Positions 7,452 through 15,253 are shown, counted from the first letter of the stretch. The stretch: 36,624 bases of DNA from an uncultured Clostridia bacterium (GCA_934464705.1 CAKSKB010000023.1:1-36624), one strand, 5' to 3'. Translations and numbers: made by a program. The notes: generated by a model from the letters alone, not told the origin.

Positions 7452-7957
7452 AGTACAGATATACTGCGAACATAATAACGGGTTTCAGAGTATTTCTGAG
7501 TTTTTTGCTGCTGTTTTGCCAACCGCTTTCAACGATATTCTATTTTTTGTACTTAATTGCCGGGGTAACCGACATGATTGACGGCCGAGTTGCAAGGAAA
7601 ACAAACACGGCGTGCAAATTTGGCTCAAAATTTGACTCTGCTGCCGATTTTCTGTTTGTTATTGTGTGTTTTATCAGGCTGCTTCCGATACTTGATATAC
7701 CGATATGGATTTACATATGGACAGTTCTGATTGCAGCAATTAGAATTATCGATATAATTTTGAAAACCGTCATATATAAAAAGCCGGAGGCGGTTCACAC
7801 CACAGCCGATAAGTTCTGCGGTTTTATGCTGTTTATTCTTCCATTTACTCTAAAACATGTTGATGCAAAATACAGCGCACCGATTGTATGTGCTTTTGCA
7901 ATGATTGCATCGTTTTATAATATAAGGCAGCATACCAAAAAAGAAAGGAACGATTAA
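7448..7957 (+). CDS. CDP-alcohol phosphatidyltransferase family membrane protein
   Basis: Transfers a phosphatidyl group from CDP-diacylglycerol to an alcohol (phosphatidylglycerophosphate, phosphatidylserine and related phospholipids). The full signature DxxDGxxAR-x8-GxxxDxxxD is present, from DMIDGRVAR to GSKFDSAAD, within a 169-residue, multi-helix membrane protein. The start at 7448 is chosen because it forms an ATGA overlap with the GNAT stop codon; the frame is open further upstream inside the GNAT gene. The alcohol substrate is not determined; a pgsA-like role is possible. It ends one base before the nitroreductase start. Confidence 0.85.
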   Translation: MKYRYTANIITGFRVFLSFLLLFCQPLSTIFYFLYLIAGVTDMIDGRVARKTNTACKFGSKFDSAADFLFVIVCFIRLLPILDIPIWIYIWTVLIAAIRIIDIILKTVIYKKPEAVHTTADKFCGFMLFILPFTLKHVDAKYSAPIVCAFAMIASFYNIRQHTKKERND

Positions 7958-7958
7958 A

Positions 7959-8486
7959 ATGAGTGAATTACTTGCAAAAATCAAATCAAGAAGAAGCGTA
8001 AGAAAGTTTAAGCCGGATGAGATTCCGGAAGAAACGATTGACAAAATCGTTGAAGCCGGGCTTTTTGCCGCAAGCGGAATGGGCACGCAAAACACAATAA
8101 TAATTAAGGTTACAAATAAAGAAATGCGTGACAAATTATCCGAAATGAACCGTGAAATCGGCGGCTGGGAAAAAGGATTTGACCCGTTTTACGGAGCACC
8201 TGCCGTGCTCATAGTTCTCGGGAAAAAGGACTGGCCGACATATATTTATGACGGCAGCCTTGTTATGGGCAATCTTATGCTTGCGGCACACGAGCTGGGA
8301 TTGGGCAGCTGCTGGATTCACCGTGCAAAAGAAGAATTTGAAAGCGATTGGGGCAAAAATCTTCTGAAATCACTTGGAGTTGAAGGAGAATATGAAGGAA
8401 TCGGTCACTGTATTTTGGGCTATACGGACGGCGAATACCCCGAAGCCGCAGCAAGGAAAGAAAATCGGGTGTTTGAAATCAAATAA
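7959..8486 (+). CDS. Nitroreductase-family FMN oxidoreductase
   Basis: 175 residues. The N-terminal SRRSVRKFKPDEIPEE is the FMN-phosphate-binding start of the family; later YDGSLVMGNLMLAAHELGLG with SCWI and GHCILGY complete the fold. These flavoenzymes reduce nitro-aromatics, quinones or similar acceptors with NAD(P)H. GAAAGGA precedes the ATG, which is one base after the previous stop, so it is the last gene of a three-gene operon. A terminator follows at 8528. Confidence 0.9.
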   Translation: MSELLAKIKSRRSVRKFKPDEIPEETIDKIVEAGLFAASGMGTQNTIIIKVTNKEMRDKLSEMNREIGGWEKGFDPFYGAPAVLIVLGKKDWPTYIYDGSLVMGNLMLAAHELGLGSCWIHRAKEEFESDWGKNLLKSLGVEGEYEGIGHCILGYTDGEYPEAAARKENRVFEIK

Positions 8487-8527
8487 TAATATATAAGGCA
8501 TTAACTGTTCATCTTGCCTATGTTTTT

Positions 8528-8558
8528 GTGCGCTTATCTTCGGATTGGCGCACTTTTT
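8528..8558 (+). terminator. Intrinsic terminator, first of three near-identical copies
   Basis: GTGCGC (8528-8533) and GCGCAC (8548-8553) followed by TTTTT. The same terminator plus following AT-rich promoter sequence recurs at 8772 and 9008. It ends the nitroreductase operon and may also be the remnant end of a third RNA copy. Confidence 0.85.
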
Positions 8559-8581
8559 ATTTTTAAATATTATATCACCTA

Positions 8582-8610
8582 TTTACAAATTAAGTTTATT
8601 GTGATATAAT
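8582..8610 (+). promoter_or_regulatory. Promoter of tandem RNA 1
   Basis: TTTACA (8582-8587), 17-nt spacer, TATAAT (8605-8610). The spacer AATTAAGTTTATTGTGA is identical in the second copy. Confidence 0.85.
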
Positions 8611-8616
8611 GGAATA

Positions 8617-8800
8617 GCCAAACGAAAAATAAATATTATTATAATTATATATTGTTCAAAATATATATGTTTTAGTTATCTGTAAAAAACGCAGATACTC
8701 TGTTAAGCATATATGTCTTGGACAATAATGTTTATTTTTTGTTTGGCGACAATCGGAGTTATGCGTTTTTTGTGCGCTGACCCCGGTTGGCGCACTTTTT
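8617..8800 (+). ncRNA. Structured small RNA, copy 1 (family not recognised)
   Basis: A transcript of ~184 nt is bounded by a near-consensus promoter and an intrinsic terminator (GTGCGC 8772-8777, GCGCAC 8790-8795, T5). Its body is closed by GCCAAAC (8617-8623) pairing with GTTTGGC (8741-8747). Inside, ATTGTTC pairs with GGACAAT, an ATATATG run pairs with CATATAT, and TATCTG/CAGATA forms a terminal hairpin. Conserved single-stranded candidates are AGATACTCTGTTAAGC and, after the closing stem, GACAATCGGAGT; the ACTC and GAGT within them are complementary and could form a pseudoknot. No good protein frame. Function unknown; a trans-acting regulator or polymerase-binding RNA is possible. Confidence 0.75.
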
Positions 8801-8823
8801 ATTTTTAAATCTTTATATCGCTA

Positions 8824-8852
8824 TTTACAAATTAAGTTTATTGTGATATAAT
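8824..8852 (+). promoter_or_regulatory. Promoter of tandem RNA 2
   Basis: TTTACA (8824-8829), 17-nt spacer, TATAAT (8847-8852); identical in hexamers and spacer to the promoter of RNA 1, 242 nt upstream. Confidence 0.85.
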
Positions 8853-8858
8853 GAAATA

Positions 8859-9038
8859 GCCAAATGAAATCAGAATATTTTTGCTTTTAAGAATGTATTG
8901 GCATTTTTATACACAGTATAAAAATGCAGATACTCTATTAGCATATACATTCTTAGAAGTGATATGTCTGATTTTGTTTGGCGACAATTCGGAGTACTGC
9001 GTTTTTTGTGCGTCGGTCTTCGGATTGGCGCACTTTTT
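8859..9038 (+). ncRNA. Structured small RNA, copy 2 (family not recognised)
   Basis: Second copy of the same element, ~180 nt. The closing stem is GCCAAA (8859-8864) with TTTGGC (8977-8982). Next come ATCAGA/TCTGAT and a TAAGAATGTAT/ATACATTCTTA stem, then a perfect GCATTTTTATAC/GTATAAAAATGC hairpin with an ACA loop. Most stem bases differ from copy 1 while pairing is kept, which is strong evidence for selected structure. Conserved primary sequence: AGATACTCTATTAGC in the loop and GACAATTCGGAGT after the closing stem. The terminator (GTGCG 9008-9012, CGCAC 9029-9033, T5) ends 6 nt before the GGAGGA of the next gene, so read-through would express the two small genes downstream. Confidence 0.78.
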
Positions 9039-9056
9039 ATTTTGGAGGAATTGCAT

Positions 9057-9275
9057 ATGAAAACCATGAGCGAGCGTGAACAGACTGTATCGTATATGAT
9101 TAAAAGGTTTGAAAAAGAACTGAGGTACACATTGGTACTCAGGCAGTTTGACAGTAGTATTCAGCACATTATTTCGGACGAATATTTCGACTGGTGCAAA
9201 GAAATGCTTGCAGAGGTAAAAAAACAGCTTAAGAACCCAAAGGAGGAACAGGAAGAATGGACACCGAAAAAATGA
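9057..9275 (+). CDS. Small hypothetical protein behind the RNA pair
   Basis: Not recognised. 72 residues, charged and probably all helical (EREQTVSYMIKRFEKELRYT, ending in a Lys/Glu-rich tail). The start at 9057 is fixed by GGAGGA at 9044-9049; the frame continues upstream, but that part is RNA 2. The last 19 nt overlap the next gene. No separate promoter is visible, so expression depends on read-through of the RNA 2 terminator. Confidence 0.7.
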   Translation: MKTMSEREQTVSYMIKRFEKELRYTLVLRQFDSSIQHIISDEYFDWCKEMLAEVKKQLKNPKEEQEEWTPKK

Positions 9276-9478
9276 TAGGCGGAACGCTCTTAGACCGATT
9301 TTTCGTTGAATGTACACTGAGCGGTACGGATTTTGACAACGAAGAAGATATTGCAAAAGCAAAGGAAATTGCAAAAAAATACAACCTTTCATACCCCTTT
9401 TCCGGGATAGAAAGCTTGTATCTTGCAGCTCTTGAAAATCACAAAGAATTATTAAGAGCAACCGGATTTGACAGATAA
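9257..9478 (+). CDS. Small hypothetical protein, second of pair
   Basis: Not recognised. 73 residues, acidic, probably helical (DNEEDIAKAKEIAKKYNL, then YLAALENHKELLRATGF). AGGAGG at 9241-9246, inside the previous gene, serves it. The 19-nt overlap implies the two products are made together, perhaps as partners. Its stop codon lies inside the arm of the convergent terminator at 9466-9502. Confidence 0.7.
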   Translation: MDTEKMIGGTLLDRFFVECTLSGTDFDNEEDIAKAKEIAKKYNLSYPFSGIESLYLAALENHKELLRATGFDR

Positions 9479-9502
9479 AGGGGTTCCCTTTATCTGTCAA
9501 AT
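9466..9502. terminator. Bidirectional terminator containing both convergent stop codons
   Basis: A perfect 17-bp inverted repeat: ATTTGACAGATAAAGGG (9466-9482), loop GTT, CCCTTTATCTGTCAAAT (9486-9502). The plus-strand TAA (9476-9478) of the small gene and the minus-strand TGA (9499-9497) of the LuxR gene both lie in the stem. Confidence 0.8.
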
Positions 9503-11845
9503 AATTTTAAGCTTCTGCGCAGCGGTTTTTGCCTCATTTCTGCGGCTTACGCCGAGTTTCTGCAAAATATGGCTGACATGGCTTTTAACCGTTGCAAGCT
9601 TAATTCCGAGAATTTTCCCGATTTCGGCATTGCTGCTGTCGGCACACAAAAGGCGCAGAACCTGCATTTCGGCATCGGTCAGTTTTTCGGTCAAAACATT
9701 CGCCGGTTCAAGATAATCGGGATAAAAAACAGCCTGTCCCCTTGCATTTTTCAGCACATTTTCCTTAAAATCCCCGTCATTGTCCCAACCCGACTCCTCA
9801 ATCATCGGCAGAACCGCCGCACCGTACTCCCCTACCGTGCGCACAAAACCGTAATGCGAAGCTATGTCAAGCGCCTCGTTAAAATCATTTTTCCAGTCAG
9901 CGCCGTCGATTCTGTATTTTGCGGCGGCAGTCAGCACCTTTATATGAATAAGGTCAATATTCCGTCCGCAGGCACGGCAGTACGGCTCAAGCGGGGCAAG
10001 CGTTAAGAGAACCGCATCGCAGTCGCCCATTGCGAGTTCAACCATCGCCTGTGTTATGTACTGATAGCGTTTCATCGTATTCACCTTTACCGAATTTCTC
10101 GGAGCTTTGTTTTTATACCAGCTATCGGAACAGAAATCATCCCCGAGCCTCAGCGCAATACGGCACAGGAACGCATCGATATTCGGCAAAAACCGCTTAA
10201 GCCCCATACTGTCGAACCTCTCACGGATTGTAAGAACGGTTCGTTTTGCGTCATCGGCACGCCCGGAGTCAATCTGGCTCCTTGCAAGCAGTCCCACAAT
10301 CGCAAATTCTATATCCGGCGTTCCCCTCGTCTGAACCTCGCTAAGCTTTGAAACAAGAGAAAGCATTCTGCCGGAAACATCCTCGCCTTTTTCAAACTTG
10401 CTTTCGGAAACCGCACAATCCGGCAGCCCTGTTCCGTCCTTTCCGAGAATCATCTCCACAGGAGTTTTTATGGTTGCATACAGAAAATCATCTTTTCTGC
10501 TCCAGTCCGAAAAGTCCTTGCCGCCGTTCATTATGCTCGGCAGAGTGCTTGTTACGGAAAACGGAGGAAGCTTGATTTCTTTTGCGGTCATTAACTTAAA
10601 CGCCGAAATTATAGTTTTGATAAGCCCCCTCGCCTTCCTCTGCGGAAGCGAAATATCAAGATAAACAAGGCGGCTTTTCGCCTCTTTCGCCGCAGTGTCC
10701 GATGACTTCCTGACCGCCGCAAAATCTTCAAGCTCACGGTACCACTTTTCCGATGCTTCATAATCCATGCGCAGCGCACACAGCATGCTCATTCCCTGCA
10801 TGAGCGCCGGGCTGGAAGCAATCTGCATGTCGGACAGCGATAAAAAATACGATTCCATTTCCTCATAATGCCCCATGCCGGGGTGAAGCGTCACATTTTT
10901 TATAAGCAGTTCGGAAACCTTACCCTGTTCACCGCTTTTTGCATAGTATTCAAGAGCCTTTCCGTAATTTTCGTGAAGTTCATAATAAAGTCCGCCGCGT
11001 GAAAATACGGTTCTTTGCTGTTCTTCCGTAAACTCCCGCTTCTGCTCCCAAAGCAGAAACTGCCTGAAAATCGGCCAGAAACTGAATGTATCAATCCCCT
11101 CGGGAATAAGCATATTTGAGTTTTTCTGTATATTTGAAAGCATATCACCGGCAAAAGCGTCGCCGCTGACCATTTTCGCAAGTTCCGTTCCGAAGCTTTC
11201 AAACGGCGCAAGCTCAAGCAGAAAGCGGCGCATCGGCAATTCAAACCGCCTGAAAATCATCTCTTCGTAATAAATATAAATCTCACGGATCACCTCATCG
11301 GAAAGAACCGCATCATAAGGCCTTCCGCCGCTCATTTTCCGCGCAATCACGGAAAGCGCAAGAGGATACCCCATAGTTTCACGGAATATTTCGGTTAGTT
11401 CCGTTTCGGAGAACCGTACCCCGTAAGCTTCAAGAAGCTTTGCGGTGCAGTTGCGGTCAAAAAACATCTCATCGGTGCAGACCGTAACCATAAGCCCCGA
11501 AAACCCGAACGGCATGAGCCACCCCGGCGGAAGCCCTCTTGATAAAAGCACAAAACGCTTGGCAGGATTATCCCGTATCAGGGCGCAAAGCTGCTGCTGC
11601 AGTTCTGTTTCCTGAAGCAGCTGAAGATTATCAATGAGCAGAATATCCCAATTCTCCGCGGAAATCTTATCAAAATCGCATACCTCCGCCGAAACTTCCG
11701 CAAAATTTCTGCCACTAAGAAGCTCCCTCGCAGCCGCCGTCTTTCCGAATCCGCACGGTGCGCTGAACAAAAGTATGCGCCCGTTTTCCATGCAGCTGTT
11801 AAATTTATTTTCAATTTCGGGTTTTATTATAATAATAGGATTCAA
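9497..11845 (-). CDS. MalT-like LuxR-family transcriptional regulator (STAND ATPase)
   Basis: Large 782-residue regulator. The N-terminus has a P-loop (SAPCGFGKTAAARELL, residues 28-43) and Walker B (WDILLIDNLQLL, ~65-76) typical of MalT-type STAND ATPases. The middle is helical and repeat-rich with many Tyr/Ala/Glu (probable TPR-like sensor). The C-terminal ~65 residues are a LuxR helix-turn-helix: LTDAEMQVLRLL, NAEIGKILGIKLATVKSHV. Such proteins activate catabolic or secondary pathways on binding an inducer with ATP. The start is TTG at 11845 with GGAGG 6 nt upstream. The target is unknown; the neighbours are pckA and the small RNA/small gene cassette. Confidence 0.88.
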   Translation of the reverse strand: MNPIIIIKPEIENKFNSCMENGRILLFSAPCGFGKTAAARELLSGRNFAEVSAEVCDFDKISAENWDILLIDNLQLLQETELQQQLCALIRDNPAKRFVLLSRGLPPGWLMPFGFSGLMVTVCTDEMFFDRNCTAKLLEAYGVRFSETELTEIFRETMGYPLALSVIARKMSGGRPYDAVLSDEVIREIYIYYEEMIFRRFELPMRRFLLELAPFESFGTELAKMVSGDAFAGDMLSNIQKNSNMLIPEGIDTFSFWPIFRQFLLWEQKREFTEEQQRTVFSRGGLYYELHENYGKALEYYAKSGEQGKVSELLIKNVTLHPGMGHYEEMESYFLSLSDMQIASSPALMQGMSMLCALRMDYEASEKWYRELEDFAAVRKSSDTAAKEAKSRLVYLDISLPQRKARGLIKTIISAFKLMTAKEIKLPPFSVTSTLPSIMNGGKDFSDWSRKDDFLYATIKTPVEMILGKDGTGLPDCAVSESKFEKGEDVSGRMLSLVSKLSEVQTRGTPDIEFAIVGLLARSQIDSGRADDAKRTVLTIRERFDSMGLKRFLPNIDAFLCRIALRLGDDFCSDSWYKNKAPRNSVKVNTMKRYQYITQAMVELAMGDCDAVLLTLAPLEPYCRACGRNIDLIHIKVLTAAAKYRIDGADWKNDFNEALDIASHYGFVRTVGEYGAAVLPMIEESGWDNDGDFKENVLKNARGQAVFYPDYLEPANVLTEKLTDAEMQVLRLLCADSSNAEIGKILGIKLATVKSHVSHILQKLGVSRRNEAKTAAQKLKII

Positions 11846-11940
11846 TTTGCGCCTCCGTTTTTTGTTTTACCTGTATTATATCATAGGTGCAAGCCCCGCA
11901 AATCGGCTTGCTTCACTCCGATTCAATATTTATAGTAAAT

Positions 11941-11969
11941 ATTATATCAAAAAGAATATGTCTTGTCAA
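11941..11969 (-). promoter_or_regulatory. Sigma-A promoter for the LuxR gene
   Basis: On the minus strand, TTGACA (11969-11964), 17-nt spacer, TATAAT (11946-11941): both hexamers are perfect. The leader to the TTG start is ~90 nt and contains a GCAAGCC/GGCTTGC hairpin. Confidence 0.85.
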
Positions 11970-11978
11970 TCAAAAACA

Positions 11979-12304
11979 GCCGCCGAGGCAAAACCTCGGC
12001 GGCACAGCGTGTCGATAAACCTATCGGCACGCTGGCAGACTTCGAAAAAGGAAGGTAAATTTGCCGAACATGGATTCGTCGGCGTATGTGTATACGGTAG
12101 AGTCCATGTTCGGTGAAAGCAAGCAAAAAGCATTGAAATCTCGATGATTTCAATGCTTTTTCAATGCGATTTTATTAATTCAAACTTTTATTATCGGTTA
12201 AAAACCCACTTGAATTTCATGCAAAAAAATACATTATATTTTCTTTGCTTGCGGTTGACCGACTTTTTCGATAGTCTAAGCCGCCGAGGCAAAACCTCGG
12301 CGGC
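11979..12304. repeat. Hairpin cluster bounded by two identical 25-bp palindromes
   Basis: Two identical units, arms GCCGCCGAGG and CCTCGGCGGC around CAAAA, stand at 11979-12003 and 12280-12304. Between them are: a hairpin at 12005-12034 (CAGCGTG/CACGCTG extended by CGAT/ATCG); a hairpin at 12064-12113 (CCGAACATGGA/TCCATGTTCGG); and a 15-bp bidirectional terminator at 12125-12161. The GC-rich stems stand out in an AT-rich background. They look like REP-type intergenic palindromes or the ends of a small non-autonomous element. Confidence 0.7.
12125..12161. terminator. Bidirectional intrinsic terminator
   Basis: AAAAAGCATTGAAAT (12125-12139), a 7-nt loop, and ATTTCAATGCTTTTT (12147-12161): a perfect 15-bp stem with A and T tracts on both sides. 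It can end pckA transcripts from the right, and anything from the left. Confidence 0.8.
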
Positions 12305-12318
12305 ACATATTTGAATTA

Positions 12319-13923
12319 TTATTTCTGAGGACCTGCGGGAACAAGCGCTTTGCCGTGCTCGTTTCCTTCATACTTTTTGAAGTTCTTGATAAATCTGTCC
12401 GCAAGGTCGTTTGCCTTTGCTTCCCATTCGGAAACATCCGCATAAGTATCGCGGGGGTCAAGAATATTCTTGTCAACGCCGTTTAACTCTGTGGGAACCT
12501 CAAAGTTGAACACAGGAATTTTCTTTGTGGGCGCATTGTTGATATCACCGTTTAAGATTGCGTCGATGATACCTCTGGTATCACGAATCGAAATTCTCTT
12601 GCCGGTTCCGTTCCAGCCGGTGTTAACAAGGTAAGCCTTTGCGCCGCTCTTCTGCATTTTCTTAACAAGCTCCTCGGCATACTTCGTGGGGTGGAGTTCC
12701 AGGAACGCCTGACCGAAGCAAGCGGAGAATGTTGGAGTAGGCTCGGTGATTCCTCTTTCTGTTCCGGCAAGCTTTGCGGTGAAGCCGGAAAGGAAGTAAT
12801 ACTGCGTCTGCTCGGGTGTAAGAATGGAAACCGGAGGCAAAACACCGAATGCGTCAGCCGAAAGGAATATTACATTCTTAGCATCGGGCGCAGCGGAAAC
12901 CGGGCGAACGATATTATTTATATGGTTAATCGGATAAGAAACACGGGTGTTTTCCGTAACGCTCTTATCGTCGAAATCGATTTTTCCGTCCTTGTCAAGC
13001 GTAACATTTTCAAGGAGAGCATTTCTCTTTATTGCGTTGTAAATGTCAGGCTCGGACTCTTTGTCAAGATTAATAACCTTTGCGTAGCAGCCGCCCTCAA
13101 AGTTGAACACGCCGTTATCATCCCAGCCGTGCTCATCATCGCCGATAAGAAGGCGCTTGGGGTCCGTTGAAAGAGTGGTTTTGCCGGTACCGGAAAGACC
13201 GAAGAATATAGCAGTGTTTTTGCCTTCCATATCGGTATTTGCGGAGCAGTGCATGGAAGCAATGCCCTTAAGCGGCAGGTAGTAGTTCATCATTGAGAAC
13301 ATACCCTTTTTCATTTCGCCGCCGTACCATGTGTTCACAATTACCTGTTCGCGGCTTGTGATATTGAACATTACGGCAGTTTCGGAATTAAGACCGAGTT
13401 CCTTGTAGTTTTCAACCTTAGCCTTTGAAGCGTTGTAAACAACAAAATCGGGCTCGAAGTTTTCGAGTTCTTCGGCGGTAGGCTGAATGAACATATTTGT
13501 AACAAAATGAGCCTGCCATGCAACCTCAACGATAAATCTGATTGCCATGCGCGTATCTTCGTTGGCGCCGCAGAATGCGTCAACAACATAAAGCTTTTTG
13601 TTGGAAAGTTCTTTCTTTGCAAGTTCCTTTACGGCGTCCCATGCTTCCTGCGAAGCCGGGTGATTGTCGTTTTTATATTCGTCGGAAGTCCACCAAACGG
13701 TGTCCTTTGAATTTTCATCCATAACGATGAATTTATCCTTAGGCGAACGGCCGGTATAGATACCCGTCATAACATTAACAGCACCCAGTTCGCTTACCTG
13801 ACCCTTTTCATAGCCTTCAAGCCCGGGCTGTGTTTCCTCATTGAACAAAAGCTCATAAGAAGGGTTATGAACGATTTCGGTTGTACCTGTGATTCCGTAC
13901 TTGGTTAAATCGATTTTTGCCAT
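12319..13923 (-). CDS. pckA: Phosphoenolpyruvate carboxykinase (ATP)
   Basis: Interconverts oxaloacetate plus ATP and phosphoenolpyruvate plus ADP and CO2; in fermenting anaerobes it often runs toward oxaloacetate. 534 residues, normal for the ATP-dependent family. Visible motifs: substrate loop TGRSPKDKF (57-65), P-loop GLSGTGKTT (242-250), and metal-binding GDDEHGWDD (261-269) followed by NFEGGCYAK. The start at 13923 (MAKIDLTKYG) has GTGAGG about 8 nt upstream; the frame stays open five codons further, without a ribosome binding site. Single gene with its own promoter. Confidence 0.96.
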   Translation of the reverse strand: MAKIDLTKYGITGTTEIVHNPSYELLFNEETQPGLEGYEKGQVSELGAVNVMTGIYTGRSPKDKFIVMDENSKDTVWWTSDEYKNDNHPASQEAWDAVKELAKKELSNKKLYVVDAFCGANEDTRMAIRFIVEVAWQAHFVTNMFIQPTAEELENFEPDFVVYNASKAKVENYKELGLNSETAVMFNITSREQVIVNTWYGGEMKKGMFSMMNYYLPLKGIASMHCSANTDMEGKNTAIFFGLSGTGKTTLSTDPKRLLIGDDEHGWDDNGVFNFEGGCYAKVINLDKESEPDIYNAIKRNALLENVTLDKDGKIDFDDKSVTENTRVSYPINHINNIVRPVSAAPDAKNVIFLSADAFGVLPPVSILTPEQTQYYFLSGFTAKLAGTERGITEPTPTFSACFGQAFLELHPTKYAEELVKKMQKSGAKAYLVNTGWNGTGKRISIRDTRGIIDAILNGDINNAPTKKIPVFNFEVPTELNGVDKNILDPRDTYADVSEWEAKANDLADRFIKNFKKYEGNEHGKALVPAGPQK

Positions 13924-13962
13924 AATAATGTACCTCACTTTTCTTATAGATTAGCGTCTGCC

Positions 13963-13996
13963 GCGAAAGTGTGTTTCAATAAAATTCAACTTTCGC
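13963..13996 (-). promoter_or_regulatory. Hairpin in the pckA 5' leader
   Basis: Arms GCGAAAGT (13963-13970) and ACTTTCGC (13989-13996) flank 18 nt, just downstream of the pckA -10 box. It may stabilise the message or be a protein target; no T tract, so not a terminator. Confidence 0.5.
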
Positions 13997-14004
13997 CTAA
14001 TATA

Positions 14005-14032
14005 ATTATACACCAAATTTCAAAAAATGCAA
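14005..14032 (-). promoter_or_regulatory. Sigma-A promoter for pckA
   Basis: On the minus strand, TTGCAT (14032-14027), 16-nt spacer, TATAAT (14010-14005), about 80 nt before the pckA start. Confidence 0.7.
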
Positions 14033-14050
14033 TAGCAAAATTATATTTTG

Positions 14051-15195
14051 TTAATTTTTTTGCAATCTTTGGTTTCCGGAGAGTACTTTTACGGTAGATA
14101 TTATCAAAAATACGGCTATAACAAATGTCAGAACATCGGAAACCGGCATGGACCAGAGCACCCCGTCCAGCCCGAGAAACCTCGGGAGGAGCAGCGCAAA
14201 GCCAACCCCGAACACAATTTCCCTGACCATCGAAAGCGCAGTTGATTCCGCCGCCTTCCCCATTGCCTGCAAAAATATGAATACCGCTTTGTTTATGCAC
14301 GCGAGCGGAAGCATACAAAGATAAATTCTGAAAGAACGCAGCGCAAACTCGGAATAGCATGCACTTTCGTTTGAAGCGCCGAAAATTCCGATTAAAAATC
14401 CCGGGAAAACCTCCGCCGCAATGAGCGATATAAGCCCCGCGGAAAATTCGGAAACAAGCAAAAGCCCAAACAGCTTTTTCACTCTGCCGTTTTGCCCCGC
14501 ACCTATATTGAACCCGACAACCGGAATACATCCCGCCGCCATACCGACAACCACCGAAATGACAATCTGGAAAAACTTCATAACAATCCCGACAACCGCC
14601 ATAGGTATCTGCGCATATATTTTCTGCCCGAAAACCGGGTCAAGCGCACCGTATTTATGAGCGCTCCGGCAAGCGTTGAAATCATTGCAAAATTCGGCGA
14701 ACCGTCAGCGCGGATAATCGGGTTTGCCGCCTGCCCGAACATATAAAAAGGAATCCCAAGGGTGATATAAAAGAAATATTCCTTTGAAAATGCATATGTT
14801 TCGGCATTTACGGTTGCGCCGAAAAATGTGAGAATACCGTCCGAAAAAACAAGGTAAAACGCAGTCAGCAAAGCCGCGGCCGCAAGAACCGCCGTTATTG
14901 AATTTCCGACGCTCTTTCCTGCACTTTCGGGTTCATTTTTGCCGAGGCTTATGCTTACAAATGCGCAGCAACCGTCACCTACCATTACGGCAATCGCAAG
15001 CGCTATAACCGTAAGCGGAAACACAACCGTATTCGCCGCATTTCCGTATGAACAGAGATAACTTGCGTTTGCGATAAAAATCTGGTCAACAATGTTATAA
15101 AGCGCGCCTACCAGAAGCGAAATTATGCACGGCACGGCATATTTTCTCATCAGTTTGCCTACACTTTCGCTTCCCAAAACATTTTTCTTTTCCAT
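14051..15195 (-). pseudogene. MATE-family multidrug efflux transporter, disrupted by internal deletion
   Basis: Two minus-strand frames together make a MATE (Na+/H+-drug antiporter) protein. The first (15195 to ~14660) starts MEKKNVLGSESVGKLMRKYA and contains AVPCIISLLVGALYNIVDQI; it is normal up to STLAGALINT. The second, in another frame, picks up at KYGALDPVFGQKIYAQIP (~14660) and runs to 14051 with VVGFNIGAGQNGRVKK. In intact homologues about 70-100 residues lie between these two strings, so a segment (probably 200-300 bp) was lost at ~14650-14668 with a frameshift. The product would be non-functional. Start codon, CGGAGG ribosome binding site and promoter are intact, suggesting recent loss. 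Confidence 0.8.
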
Positions 15196-15210
15196 AAAAA
15201 TACCTCCGAA

Positions 15211-15253
15211 TAAAAAAATAAAGTGCGCAAATCCATCCGGACTTACGCACTTT
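15211..15253 (-). terminator. Terminator/attenuator in the MATE leader
   Basis: On the minus strand an AAAGTGCG/CGCACTTT stem (15253-15246 with 15227-15220) is followed by a T-rich run (15222-15211) and, a few bases later, the CGGAGG of the MATE gene. Located between promoter and gene, it looks like a conditional terminator. Confidence 0.65.

Larger units (their letters stand above)
11846..12318. other. Intergenic region between the LuxR gene and pckA
   Basis: No protein gene. It contains the LuxR promoter (11941-11969), a leader hairpin with arms GCAAGCC (11889-11895) and GGCTTGC (11905-11911), and the hairpin cluster at 11979-12304. Confidence 0.7.

Noticed and set aside
8617..8800. 6S RNA
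   Set aside because: Length and tandem pairing would fit, but I could not recognise the 6S central bubble by eye, so I did not assign it; a covariance search would settle it.
8528..9038. CRISPR array or type III toxin-antitoxin repeat array
   Set aside because: The repeat unit is ~240 bp with its own promoter and terminator, not short repeats with unique spacers, and neither small gene resembles a ToxN-type toxin or a Cas protein.
8617..9038. Retron msr/msd RNA
   Set aside because: The nested stems invite the idea, but there is no reverse transcriptase gene anywhere in the window.
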